Assembly: GCA_030021035.2 (NCBI GenBank)
Contig: JARYZH020000153.1
Span: 558,001 to 622,000 of the forward strand
Direction of reading: 5' to 3'
Source: Notholithocarpus densiflorus
Taxonomy: Eukaryota; Streptophyta; Magnoliopsida; Fagales; Fagaceae
DNA: 64,000 nt
Shown: positions 47,416 to 59,423 of the stretch, piece by piece
Numbering within the stretch: the stretch's first letter is position 1
Layout: the number at the start of each line of letters is the position of its first letter
Translations under genes and position numbers: made by a program
The notes under the pieces: generated by a model
Database searches by the model: none
Told to the model about the DNA's origin: nothing
Seen by the model: only the letters and a program-made list of their open reading frames with translations

Positions 47416-49490
47416 CTAGTCATGTGGTGGACTTCTTGGCATCCACTTGGGCCTCTCTAACTTTAATCGCTCAAATGCCTCTGCTAATTCCGCTTGTTGT
47501 CTTATGTCTGCTAAGTTCCAATCCTTTAAGCACACAAGTGCCTCAATAGTCTTAGGACTAAGACCACATCTCTTATCAGATACAACTCTACCACCTGCAG
47601 AAAAAGGTGCTTTCGATGCTACTGTGCAAATAGGAACTGATAATATTTCATGAGCCATAATGGAAAGTGCGGGATACTTCGATTTGTTTTCCACCAACCC
47701 AATAAATCAAATGATCCTTCTTCATCAATTTCAAGTAAATGTTGATTTAAATAATGTTATAATTCATATAAGCTACCTGATGTTATTGAAGATGCTTGTT
47801 CGCTTCTTCTTTTAATTAAGTGATAAGCATTTTGTTCTTCTTGGTCACCTAAAAAACTAGTGGAGGACAAAGAGCTTCTTGTGTTTTGTATCTGGGCACC
47901 AATTTCAGAATTTTTATAAGAATTTCCATAATAATCAAATAATTGTGTCATTAAATTTTGAAATGATTGTATGGTCTTTTGAATTTTTTTAACATCATCA
48001 TCATAAATTATTTCTAAAAAAACATTCAACTCTTCAATTTTAAATCTAGAATCAAGAATAATAGCCATTCCAAAAATCAAAGCCACATCTACCCAATATT
48101 TGTCAAATTTTTCTCTCATTAATTCTAACGTTTCATCAAATATTCCAAAAGTTTGCCCTTAAAATTTTGAAAATTTTGCACAAATGTTAGTAAATTGTAT
48201 TATAACTCTACAAGATGCTGGATAATATACATAACAAAAAACTTTTGTTGAATCATCGTGAAAGCTCAATTAGTGTGAAAACACTAATGCTTACTTAGAC
48301 CCTCAATTTTAAATTACGGCTTAATTGATTTTACTCTAACTTATCTAAGTGCGGAACAAGAGTAAATGAAACACAATAAACTAGAACACTACTCTAAGCC
48401 ATAAGCAAATACAAAGTGTAATAAAAGTAAAGCTTAAAGAGTAGGGAAGAGAGATGCAAACATAAGATAACAATGAGACATGTTATCGAAGAGGAAATCG
48501 AATTACTTGGTGAAAAACCTCTCTGCGGCCCTCCAAGCCGAAATCGATCCACTAGTGAATAAGTTGGGGTACACGAATATCAAAAAGTCCCTCCAAGCCT
48601 AATCTACCCAATGTACTTGGGCCCTCCAAGCTCCTGCTACCAGCAGACTTCTCGGAGTCCTGTCTCACTAGTTATCTGGATCCCGCAATTTCGCCTGATT
48701 GCATCCGCCATTCAATGGCTTCTTCCAATGCTTCCCAAAGTCACCAAAACTTCTCTCAACACTCAGAATGGGTGAGGTAAGTGTTTGGGTTAAGAACTTC
48801 TCAAGGATGTGTAGATGGAAAGGTGGGAGTAAATGGAAACTTTAGAATAATGATGTAGAGGATTATGAGTAAACAATCTCTAAATCTCAAGTATTTGGCT
48901 AGGGTTTCTCTCTCAAAAGTTTCTTGTAAATACTCCTTTTTCTTCTTACATTTCGTGGGTAATGAGGGTTTATATAGTATTAGTAAAGAATGGGAAAAGT
49001 TACAATCAAAAAGCAATCAGGCAGTGAGTTTCGTGGGTCACTTGCGACTTGGCCTAAGTCGCGAATGACTCACGAAATACAGCCTGTCATGGACTCTTCA
49101 AATTCCAACATGTGCTTCTCATGTGGCTTGTTTCGTAGTCGCGAGCAAGTCGTGAAATCCACTTCTTCACAGATTCTTCCCCAAACTCTCACACACAACC
49201 CTTAAATTAAATCCCACAAAAATATAGGGAAATGATTAAACAGAATTACAATCAAATTTGATACGGAATTAAAACCAATATAAAACATAGTTATAAATCA
49301 AAACTTTACACATCGAAAACCCTTAAAAAGTCTCTTACAAGTTATACTAACATCCAATCATGTTCTTCAATTTTTTCTAGCGGACAATGTGAACGTTGAG
49401 AAAGATGAGACTAATATAAATTTAACACATCTTTATATTTTTTTGTTGAATCTAAAAGAAGATAAGTAGCATTCCACCTATGAGGCACAT

Positions 49491-49534
<44 letters not shown>

Positions 49535-50546
49535 CTCTATACAAAATTTTATATACAATTCATATCTTGCTTGAGAACTATTAATATTACGAACAATATC
49601 TTTTATTTTTTCAACAGATGAGGATAAATTTGATAAACCATCTTGAATAATTATATTCAAAATATGTGCACAAAAACATATTCGAAATAATGTACCATGT
49701 AAAGGTAAGCTTAATTTTTTTTTTTTTAAACATCTTTGCGGTATCATTATTTGTTGCATTATCAAGTGTTGAAAATATTTTATCAGTAATCCCCCAATAT
49801 TGAAGGTCCTCATCAATAAGATTTGCAATGTTAAATCATGTGTGTGGAGATTCCAACATTTTAAATGTTATTATTCTTTTATTTAAATTCCAATTAGAAT
49901 CAATATAATGAATAGTTAAAGAGAGAAAACCTAATTTATTTCTTGATGTCCACAGGTCAGAAGTTAAACAAAATCTACCACTATGTGCATGCAAAATACT
50001 TTTTAATCTTTCTTTATAAAATTTAAAACTCTTCATAATATCTCTTTTTGCAGTGGATGTAGAAAATCCTTTATACCGTGGAGTAAGAGTGTAAGACCAC
50101 GTTGCACCATTCTAGTAAAATCATGTTTTTCAACAAATGTAAATGGGTGTTCAGCTCTAACAAGATATTCTACTACTTCATTACTTGCATTTGCATTAGT
50201 GTAAATAAATGTAGTTAATATCAGTTTGATTTTTTTGCTTACAACTATTTAGCATAATAAGACGTTTTAAATGGTAAGTCTCCACATTTGGGTCGCCAGC
50301 CAGTGTGTCACCACATTTACAACATATAGATTTTGTTCCATCTTATTTTATCCTCTCTACCCTATCAAAAAATTTGCAAACTTCACTTTTTAATTTTTTA
50401 TTAGTAAAACTTGGATTTGAGCCGAGTGTAGTATTATTATTACTTGGTACATTAGATGTAGGGGAAACTGGGGATGTGGGGGAACCAATTGACTCAAAAG
50501 ATTGTCTTTGCTCATCTAGTATGATGTGATCATTTCTATGAGTCAT
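47416..50546 (-). pseudogene. hAT transposase (BED zinc finger, RNase H-like core, dimerisation domain)
   Basis: In N- to C-terminal order on minus: LKSEVCKFFDRVERIK, a stop, and CCKCGDTLAGDP (BED-type finger, 50240-50546, the final His pair degraded); GRFCLTSDLWTSRNKLGFLS (about 49960); CAHILNIIIQDGL (about 49660); DVPHRWNATYLLLDSTKKY (about 49450-49495); EKIEEHDWM; REKFDKYWVDVALIFGMAIILD (about 48100); and YPALSIMAHEILSVP with GGRVVSDKRCGLSP (hAT dimerisation, 47560-47690). Transposases of this type cut and paste hAT elements. Stops, frameshifts, an AT microsatellite (49494-49531) and the solo LTR interrupt it, so it is inactive. Confidence 0.88.
48259..49310 (-). mobile_element. solo LTR (1,052 bp) inside the hAT transposase
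   Basis: Bounded by TGAAAGCTCAA at 48259 and TTTACA ending at 49310, with CATCG duplicated on both sides (48254-48258 and 49311-49315). Removing the LTR and one CATCG restores an uninterrupted transposase frame around the junction (VFDDSTKVF). It is the same LTR family as the right-edge element (59749-60786), in the same orientation. Confidence 0.9.
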
Positions 50547-51083
50547 TTTGAAAATTTGAAAACTAAGAAAAATAATGTATACAAATAATGAGATAGCAAG
50601 TATATAATAAAAGTTATGAAAAGATATTAATCAATCGAAATTTGAGACAAATAGCTTCCACTCCAATATGAAGAAGTTGATTTTGAAATGCAATTGAATG
50701 CTCAAGCCTCCACGTTCCAAGCCTCTAACTTGAAGAATTTGATTCTTGTATTTGTATAAATATAACTGTTAAAAATATAATACTATTATTCTATAAGAGT
50801 ATAAGTATATGACTATAAGAGGGAAAAAATGATAAGAGATGAAAAATTGAGAATAGTTTAGGGAGAGTTTGAATTTGAGAGATTTTTTGTGAGTAAAATG
50901 AGAGATATGCGATGGGTATTTATAGATTTTAGGATACTTAAAAATAAAAAATAAAAAATTGAGAATTGACTCTTGTTCCAGCAGTAAGCATTTTTAAAGG
51001 CATTTATTGAAAGAATCAATTATCAATTCTTAAAGGAAAGAATTTCTTACAACAGAAAGGTTTATATAAATATATGTATATAT

Positions 51084-51317
51084 TGTGAGGGATTTCACAA
51101 TTCGCTCCAATACCAATGGGCTTGGTCTGCGATTGAATGCTATAAAAGATTTGTGCCCCCTCATCCTTCACCAATTGGTCGTTGGATGGATCGATAAGGC
51201 ACACGGTCCGACAAGTGGTATCAGAGCCTAGTCATAGGTTCGGCTAGGTTGGAGCCGCATTGTGAGGGAGGGATTGTGAGGGATTTCACAATTCGCTCTA
51301 ATACCAATGGGCTTGGT
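51084..51317 (+). mobile_element. TRIM (terminal-repeat retrotransposon in miniature), 3' LTR truncated
   Basis: A 130-bp LTR (51084-51213) starts TGTGAGGGATTTCACAATTC and ends CCGACA. Two bases later comes the primer-binding site TGGTATCAGAGCC (51216-51228), then only about 47 bp of internal sequence ending in the purine-rich TGTGAGGGAGGGAT, and a second LTR start (51275) matching the first for about 43 bp until it is cut by a CA/TA microsatellite. There is no coding capacity, as in TRIMs. Confidence 0.85.
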
Positions 51318-51318
51318 G

Positions 51319-51350
<32 letters not shown>

Positions 51351-51994
51351 TAATTAAAGGAATTTCTCTTCTTTTTTTTTTTTTTTTGACGGGAAGGAAT
51401 TTCTTCTATAATTGTAAGGAAAGAATGGGAATTTATCAAACGAAAGAACGACTTTCTTTCCAGAGGGCAACGGTCATCTTAGTGTTTTTTTTTTTTTTTT
51501 TACTTATTTAATTATTTATATTTATAATGGAGATAATATTTTTTTTAAATAAAATTTTTAAAGGAAAGACCGAAAAGAGTCATAAAAAACTTTTAAAGAA
51601 AAAAAAAATCAAAGAATTTATAACTTATTTAATTTTTTAGGTCAAAACCTTTTTTTAATAAGATTTTAAATAGTTTTTTTTTCTTTTTCTATGATTCAAT
51701 AAAATTATGTCCAATCACCAATGGTTATTTTTTTAATAAAAAAAAATAGAAGCTATTACACTAAATAAATAAATAAATAGATATATATATATATATATTA
51801 AGTATAGTATGTAACAATTACTCCAAGTATTTAGTGGTTAGGTGTGTGGTCTTAAAAGTGTTTATAATATCTAAAATTCAATCCCTCACCAACCCCCCCC
51901 CAAAAAAATTTGTTTTGGATTTTGGGCAACAAATCAGGCTAATGGGTTGGGCTAACGGGGCAGCCCATGTATCATGGGCTATTTGGTGACCCCT

Positions 51995-52741
51995 AATCGT
52001 GTCCATCCTAAATTATGACATTTGCTACATGTATCATAAACAACAAATATTCCATAATCAACATTTTAAATGTTTCTCAAAAAAAAAAAAAACATTTTAA
52101 TTTTGAATTATGGGTAGATATTGCAAATTAATCTCAAATTAGGACGTGGATTGTCAAATTTTATAGTTGACATACATTGCAAATAACCCCATAATTTATG
52201 ATCAATATCTGCAATTAAGCCCAATAATAATTGTTATTATATATGATTTTAACAGGTTGTATGGACTTCATAAAACCCTATACCTTTATTTTTTTTGAGA
52301 AAGCATAAAACCCTATACTTAACCATGATATACACACACATTGCCCTACACAATTTGCGCATTAATTGAAGGACTTCTCTGGTTATGTATATTACAATAA
52401 ATTACAGATATCTCATTTGTAAATCACAGTTTTCTTTTTGGTACATATGGTATAGCATACAAATACACTAATGTCTACAGCTCATGATTAGGTAAAGATT
52501 GAGCACCTCACAACGCATACTTACTGCCAAGGCCTTTCAGAACTATATCAGGCATCCAGTGAAAGGGTGGTTTTCACACTATCAAGTCCTACAAAAATAA
52601 TTCATAAAAAAAAAGTCCAACAAAAATGAAGGAAAACTTATGTAAAACTCTTTTTGGACTTCTATTTGCTTAAAAAGTAAATACTTGTTAGGAATCATGA
52701 GAATGACTTTGTTAAGGATAACAATTAATGCACCAATGAGA
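51995..52741. other. spacer, no gene recognised
   Basis: After the hAT target duplication, AT-rich sequence without coding signal. Near 52707-52740 a short direct repeat (ATGAGAATGACTTTGTTA, also at 52699 upstream) precedes a possible LTR. Confidence 0.4.
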
Positions 52742-53097
52742 ATGACTTTGTTAGGTTGTTAGGAATCCCATAATGGTTGTAATATCCTAATATCCTAATA
52801 ATTGTAGTTCCATCCCTTCAATTGGTAGTTAAATTCCAAGTAGGATTGGGTTAGATAGTTAGTTACACATGTTGGGATTAGGATAGAGTTAGTTAGAGCA
52901 ATTGGCACATGTAACACTATAATCACATGGGTTAATTGGTGAGAACACATGCTTAATTGGTAAGCCAATAGGACTGAGCCATGTGTGGCCATTAGGAAGA
53001 GAGTTTGAGTTCTATAAATAGTGCATGCACCCATCATTTGAGATATTGAAGCATTAACTCATTCCTTGCTTAGGGCATTTCCTCTCTCTTAACATTT
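52742..53097 (+). repeat. possible LTR (about 356 bp)
   Basis: The stretch begins TGTTAGGAATCC and ends CTCTTAACA, with a TATA-like CTATAAATAG at about 53014. It shares its first 12 bases with the gypsy 3' LTR at 55369, but I see no similarity beyond that. No primer-binding site follows and no target duplication is evident, so it may be a different, truncated element. Confidence 0.35.
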
Positions 53098-53144
53098 TAC
53101 TATGGAGGGTGACTACCTCGAATTAGGTCAATTTTTTGGTGCTT

Positions 53145-55354
53145 ATTAAATAACTTGATGAACATGTTAAGCATCTTGGAGTAGCGTAGGGAATACTGCT
53201 TCAGCACCAGCTTATGCCGAGAGAAGTAAATATGCATTTGGCTGTCATGAGGTTGAATACTTGGTGCATGTTGTTTCTGCCAAGTGTGTGAAAGCAGACC
53301 CAAAGAAGACTGCTGCAATGTTAGATTGGCCAACACCATCTTCTGTTAAAGCTTTGAGGGGGTTCTTAGGTCTGACTGGGTATAACAGGAAGTTTATACA
53401 GAATTATGGGCACATAGCTGCTCCTTTAACCAATCTCCATAAGAAAGATGCCTTTCACTGGTCTAACCAAGCTGATCTAGCTTTTCAAAAGATGAAATCT
53501 ATTGTGGCTGCTCCTCCTGTCTTAGTTCTCCCTGACTTCTCTAAAACCTTTCTTATTGAATGTGATGCATCTGGGATTGGTGTTGGGGCTGTCTTGATGC
53601 AAGATTGGAGGCCGATTTCCTTACATAGTCAAGTATTAAAGGGAAGGGGTTTGTATCTGTCTACTAATGAGAAAGAACTTTTGGCCCTAGTCACTGCAGT
53701 TCGAAATTTATGATCAAAACCGTTCAACAGAGCCGTAAGTATCTGTTAGAGCAGAAAATTGGAACTCCTGCCCAGCAGAAATGGATTACAAAGCTCTTAG
53801 GCTATCTTTTTAAAGTGGAGTATAAAAAGGGAAGGGAAAATAGGATAGCAGATGCCCTATCTAGGAAAGAATCCATTCAGGAAGAGCAGGAAGTCATGTG
53901 TAATGAGCAGCTGGAGAGTACACCAGCTCAGCTATTCCTACTATCTTTCCTTGTCCTACGTGGGTTGAAGAATTGAGAACTAGTTATGGTAGTGATACAT
54001 TGATGCGACAATTGTTGCAAGACATTAACCAAGGGAAGGATAAGGTTAACCACTATTCACTGCAGAATGGATTACTACTGTACAAGGGTCAAATTTATTT
54101 GGGACCTACTTGTAATTTAAAGTCTTAGGTACTGCGGCACATTCACAACAGTCCCATAGGTGGACATTCTGGGTACTTGAAGTCATATCACAGGCTAAAA
54201 CAGGATTTCTTTTGGGAAGGCATGAGTGCTGATTTAAAGAGGCACATAAGGGAATGTGAGGTGTGTCAACAAAAAGAAGTCAGAAACTTGTTAGCTAGCT
54301 GGTCTTCTGCAACCTCTACCCATTCCTAGCAAACCATGGGCTGAGGTTAGCATGGACTTTGTTGAAGGTCTTCCTAAATCCCACAGATGTGAGGTTGGTG
54401 TTGGTAGTGGTTGACAGGCTAACAAATTATGTGCATTTCATAGCATTGTCTCACCCTTATACTGTTTCTAAGGTGGCTGCTCTCTATGTTCAGCATGTCC
54501 TAAAGCTGCATGGGATGTCTACTTCCATAATTAGTGACAGAGATCCAAGCTTCACCTCAGCCTTTTGGTCAGAACTGATGACATTGCAGGGAGTGCAGCT
54601 TGCTATGTTTTCTGCATATATTCCTCAAACTGATGGGCAGACAGAGGTGGTAAATAAGAGCCTTGAACATTATTTGAGGTCATTTGCTGGAGACAGACCC
54701 CAGGAGTGGGTTGAGTGGTTGCCTGTGTGTGAATTTTGGTTCAATACCAATTATCACACAGCCACAAGATTCACACCCTTTGAGGCTTTGTATGGAACTC
54801 CTCCACCTAGACTGCTTGACCATGTCCCTGGCACTTTCAAAGTTGAAGCTTTTGATTCTCATTTGCGAACTAGGAAACAAATACTATCTTTGCTAAAACA
54901 GACTCTGATGTTGGCTCAACAAATTATGAAACAGCAGACTGACAAGCATAGATCTTCAAGGTCATTTCAGATAGGGGATTGGGTTTACTTAAGGTTGCAA
55001 CCCTATAAACAACAGTCCATGGGTCTTAGAGCCTCCAATAAGCTCTTTCCAAGGCATTTTGGGCCTTTTCAAGTCCTGCAGTAGGTGGGAGAAGCAGCTT
55101 ACAAGTTGAACCTTCCTCCTGATTCCAGAATTCATCCTGTATTCCATGTTTCCTGTTTCAAGAAGAAGCGTCAAGGTGTATCTCCTATGACTGAACCAAT
55201 AGCTATTTTACAGGAAAGGGTGCACCAGCTCAGAAATAGGACCATCACAGAGGTCTTAGTTCAGTGGCAGGGTTGTGCTCTTGAGAATGCTACTTGGGAG
55301 AATTTGCATGCCTTCAAACAAAAGTTTCCTCACCTTGTGGACAAGGTTCTTTAA
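53145..55354 (+). pseudogene. Ty3/gypsy chromovirus pol fragment: RT end, RNase H, integrase, chromodomain
   Basis: In order: the end of the reverse transcriptase (LDEHVKHLG, then VKADPKKTAAMLDWPTPSSV and ALRGFLGLTGYNRKFIQNYG), RNase H (IECDASGIGVGAVL, NEKELLAL, KKGRENRIADALSRK), integrase HHCC finger (HIHNSPIGGH...CEVCQQ, about 54139-54275), integrase core with D, D and E in VVVDRL, ISDRDPSF and DGQTEVVN, and a C-terminal chromodomain (TEVLVQWQGCALENATWENL). The part of pol before the RT fingers, protease and gag are missing. The RNase H has a deletion plus frameshift near 53700-53715, and stops interrupt the integrase at 54126 and 55081. Dead. Confidence 0.9.
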
Positions 55355-55368
55355 AGGGGAATGTAAAA

Positions 55369-55667
55369 TGTTAGGAATCCAAAGTGACATGCGTGCTAAG
55401 GGGAACAACTGCCTTTGAGTTACTGCCACACATCTATTTAATAGTGGTAGTTATGAGTAGTTAGGATTCTGTTAGTGCATAACTGTACTGTACAATCAGT
55501 TAGTTAGTTGGATATTCTGTTACTTGCCCATTGAGGGACTGTACTTGTATAAACCGGCTTTGAGGCCTCAGTAATAATCATTGAAGAATTAACCAGAAAC
55601 TACCCTATTCTTTCCACGCTTCTTGGAGGCTTGGTTGTCCTCAAATTCAACCAAAACAATCTTTACC
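55369..55667 (+). repeat. 3' LTR of the gypsy element (end approximate)
   Basis: It begins TGTTAGGAATCC at 55369, directly after a purine-rich tract AAAGGGGAATGTAAAA that follows the pol stop, as expected of a polypurine tract and 3' LTR. A TATA-like GTATAAACC is near 55548. The 3' boundary is a guess at TTCACA (about 55667), since no second LTR is available to compare. Confidence 0.55.
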
Positions 55668-56615
55668 TCTCTTACTACTTCACAGACTTGATTCAAGTCA
55701 AAGAACTGAAAGAGGTTGAAGACGTGATATAACATTGATAGAAATAATATAGATGACATGTTAATTAAGGAGGAGACAAAGATTATGATTTTGATGGTGG
55801 CAAAAGCATAGAGCTTCTTAAAGTAAAGAAATTAATTAAAATGGAAAAGTGGTAACATATCCACTTTTCTCCCAGATGCTATTTTAAATGCATATATTTT
55901 CATGAGTTTTGTATCTGCATATGCCTTCAAAAGAAGGGGAAAATAATTTTCCAGTTAACTAAAAAATGTAAAAGAAGATAAGGCAGAAGTTCTTTGATGA
56001 AATTTGTGAAGTGCTTATAGATAAATCAATTTCCTTATCAAATGTGTCGTAAAAATTTATACCTAGCATTGATATTGATTATTGAGCTTAAATGCATTTC
56101 TTCACTATTAATAATCACAATTACTCCCAAAGAATAAGAACAAAATACCTAATGAAAAATATAACAAATTGGTATTTAATTATTAGTTTTGACAATCACT
56201 TCCTAAACTTCAGCTATATTCTCAAATCATGTTTTATTTTATTAAGTACAAGTAATTAATGATCCGATTGCAAACGTTGATCTTACAAAAAGAGATGTAA
56301 CCTGAGCTTTTTCTAAGAAATTCAATTGTAGAGTACTCAATTGCTTGAAATCATCACCAACCTAGGGCCGCCATCACACCACCAAATCCACGGGCCACGG
56401 CTGATCTACCATGGGCAGGGGTGGTGAAATGACGAAGGAGGACAAGGGTTGTGTCTGGAGGCAGTGAAGAAATGGGGGCATGGGGAGTGGAAATTGTGGA
56501 TTTAGGAGGGGCGTTTTGGGGTTTTGAAATTTTAGATATCTTTGAGAAGAGAAGAGAAGATGATGAGAGAAACGGTGGTTCTTCTCTGTCCACTTGCTTC
56601 TCTCTGATTTCTTTG

Positions 56616-56654
<39 letters not shown>

Positions 56655-56900
56655 TTTTTATGTTGTGGGGTTTTAATTTTCTTGCAAAGAGTTTTTAGTG
56701 GTTTGTCTGAATTGTGAAGAAGTTTGTGATAGAGTAACGGAAGAGATGAGTTTGTTGTTTTCCTATGAATACTGAGGTTTTTCAAAACTAGGATTGTTTT
56801 CTTATTTTGCAGCGGTGATATCTTATCTTCTCACAGTGGGGTTGTAGACTTGTAGGGCTTGATTTCTTGTCTTCTTTTTAATTTTGCTTGATCTAGCTAC
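55668..56900. other. spacer, no gene recognised
   Basis: AT-rich to 56340, then a more GC-balanced stretch (56350-56800) with open frames on both strands around a (TTA)n microsatellite (56618-56653). I see no protein family, and the mirrored frames suggest chance. The last 8 bases are the left target duplication of the next element. Confidence 0.4.
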
Positions 56901-57573
56901 TAGGGGTGTCCACGGCAACCCGGGAACCGACCCACTCGCCCAAACTGCCCGGGCTGACTCGACGCTGGTGACAGTCGGAGACAGGTTTCCGCCACCAAAA
57001 ACCAACTTAGGCGGGTCGGATGGCGGGTTTTCTTCTTTAAAACCCGATATACCCGATCCGACCGACAAAACCCATGAAAGAAAGTCGAAGTTCCTAGATC
57101 CGTTCAGATTCATCGATATTGCGGTGAAGGTTTGGTAGTTTTTGGTTAGATCCGGTGAAGATCTAGGTTTTCTTGCTTAGATCCGGTGGTGAGATGAAGA
57201 TTTTGCTCAGATCTGCGCGTGCTTTTGCTTTGATTTTTCTTAGATCCGACGATAAGAAGATCTGCGCATGCTTTTGCTTCGATTTTTCTGAGCTTGATGT
57301 GGTGGTTTGTGCTTCGATTTTTGCTTAGACTTGGTGATTTTCGCTCAAATCTGAGCTTGATGTTGTGGTTTTTCTTTGATTTTTGCTTAGATCCGGTGAA
57401 GATTCGGTGATTCTAACTCAGACCGAGGCCGATCGACCCAATCGTTGTCCATCGAGAACCGATCCGACTCGACCCGAGGTCGTCGGCAGTCGGCGGCGGG
57501 TCGTTCAGCTGCCCACCCGATGTAAGCGGGTCGGTTGCGGGTTGGGCATAAACCTGACCCGTGGACACCCCCA
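56901..57573. mobile_element. non-autonomous hAT element (673 bp), GC-rich
   Basis: The ends TAGGGGTGTCCACGG and, inverted, TGGGGGTGTCCACGG form 15-bp TIRs with one mismatch. They are flanked by CTAGCTAC (56893-56900) and CTAGCTAT (57574-57581), an 8-bp target duplication. The inside is rich in GACCCG/CGGGTC words and has no transposase. It could be moved in trans by a hAT transposase recognising GGGGTG-type ends. Confidence 0.88.
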
Positions 57574-58039
57574 CTAGCTATAGAGTTGTTGTATACAAAT
57601 GGTCTTTTTTTTCTTTTGCCTCTCTCTTGTGGCTCTCTCTCTCTCTCTCTCTCTCAAGCTCTTCTCTCTCTCTCTTTCTCTCTCTCAAACTCTTCTCTCT
57701 CTTCCTTCTCCTCTTGATATGGCTGTGGTGGTAGTGGTAGTTTTTGATTTTGGTTGTGGTGGGTTGGTGGTTTGGTTTTTATTTATTTATTTATTTATTT
57801 ATTTTTTTTACCGTGGGTTGTGATTGTCAAAGTGGTGGTTGTGGCTGGTGGAGGTGGTAGTGGTTGGTTGCTAAGTGGTGGTGGAGGTGGTTGTGGTTGG
57901 TTGCTAAAGTTTTGTGGTGGATGTTTTTATTATTATTTTAATCGAAGTTGATCTTGGGTGTATTATAAAGCAGTGTGTTAAAATAGATAAAATGAGTTTT
58001 TGATATGAAAACTAAAATTTTTAGCTCCATCAATGCTAA
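57574..58039. other. spacer with CT, TTTA and GGTGG repeats
   Basis: Microsatellites (CT)n at 57636-57655 and around 57665-57690, (TTTA)n at 57779-57806, and GGTGGTNGTGG-like minisatellite sequence to about 57915. Open frames here are low-complexity and not supported as genes. Confidence 0.5.
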
Positions 58040-59423
58040 TCAATATATATATATAAAAGCAGAGACCTCATGCGTAAGAGCATGAGGTTCTGCCATGTGG
58101 CGCACTATTTGAAAAAAGAATTAAAATACTCTTAAGTCACAATATAAGAACAATATATATATATATATATATATATTATATAGACTTTTTGTTTCTTTAG
58201 TTCAATGTTTCAAGATTTTTCCTATTAAAGAATAAAGATTCTTTGTATGACTCTTAGATTACTTTGGTTCAATGTTTCAAGATAAATCTCTTGTACTTCT
58301 ACTCCTTTATATATAGCCCACAACTCTTCATGCATCTCATCTCAAATACATTCCGACTAAGAATGATGTCATTTATCTTCAACCTTTCAATGACACCTAC
58401 CTAGCTCCAACTTCGTCGTTCTATCTAATCTTAACCCGTATGAGTTGGCTATAACCAAGAAGGAGGGCTTGCTTTTTTTTATTGAGTGACGACGGAATAT
58501 ATATGATTTTGATGTGAGGTAAGATGTTTTGGGTTTTGTAAAAGTTATGGTTGCTTTACGTCTTTGGGTATTTAGTGTGAGAAAGCCATAAATGTATTTT
58601 TTTAGAACTAAAGAGAAATAACAAGAAACCTTATAATTGATTATTGATGAGATTAGTTGTTTTTATTTTTTATTTTTTTTTATAATGTTTTAGAACTCAT
58701 AATTTATAAGTTCCTTTGTAGTTTTTTTACTACTATTTAGTACAATATCGATATAAGCTATGACAATAAAAGTAAAAGTCAATGATGATTTTAGAGTGTT
58801 TTTGTGCTCTATTAAAATTTTATTTTATTTTTTTAAATGTGGAAGCCTTGCTAAAGGCAATTAAATCTTGATAAATGGAATTTTTTAAACTATTTTTTCT
58901 ATATCTTATCACATTCTCTATATGCCGGTATTTACAGAAAATTTCCTTTTGTTGAGATAATGAAATGAGTGTTTGAGATTTAGGGATCGGTATTTGGTTT
59001 AGAAAGTGTTTGGGAGGTTGCTTGAATTTTTGTAATTTTAGGATATGAAAGTATTTTATGATTTGAATTTAAATTTATAAATTTCAATTTCAAAATCATT
59101 TAACCAATTTTAAAAATATAGTCTACAAATAATATAATATGTTAAGTCTCCTACAAATGTCAAAAAACTTGATTGTTCCAACCTTAAAAGTTTAGGTTAG
59201 TAGAGCAATTCCACTCAATATTCGGAAGCCAATTCTATGACAATTTTTTTTTTTTATATAAAATATGAATTAAGAAAATTGAGTTTTAAAGCATTCAACA
59301 ATATTTTGGTAAAACATAAATATTATACAATAAAATGAGTATTATAAATAGGTCTTAAAAAACATAAAAATGATTTCAAATGAATTTGCAAAGTGTCCAC
59401 GCATCGTGTAGGAAATTATCTAG
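58040..59423 (+). mobile_element. non-autonomous Helitron (1,384 bp)
   Basis: The element starts TCAATATATATATATAAAAG at 58040 after an A, followed by GCAGAGACCTCATGC and CATGTGGC, wording usual at plant Helitron 5' ends. It ends CTAG at 59420-59423 before a T, about 11 bp after a short hairpin CACG-CAT-CGTG (59398-59408). Insertion between A and T without target duplication is the Helitron rule. No Rep/helicase is encoded. Confidence 0.78.

Larger units (their letters stand above)
46806..51994 (-). mobile_element. hAT DNA transposon, dead, hosting two later insertions
   Basis: The ends AAGGGTCGTCAATGGGC (46806) and, inverted, AGGGGTCACCAAATAGC (ending 51994) form imperfect TIRs. They are flanked by AATCGTCT (46798-46805) and AATCGTGT (51995-52002), an 8-bp target duplication with one mismatch. 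The interior encodes a decayed transposase on minus. A solo LTR (48259-49310) and a TRIM (51084-51317) inserted later. Confidence 0.85.

Noticed and set aside
52742..53097. Taking this stretch as the 5' LTR of the gypsy element
   Set aside because: It shares just 12 bases with the 3' LTR at 55369, has no primer-binding site after it and no matching target duplication.
56354..57138. Mirrored open frames of 84-143 codons on both strands
   Set aside because: Open on both strands because of GC-rich repeats (partly inside the hAT element) and a TTA microsatellite; no family recognised.
57599..57951. Valine/Gly-rich frames and Leu/Ser-rich frames
   Set aside because: They come from (CT)n, (TTTA)n and GGTGG repeats; no conserved motif and no splice context.
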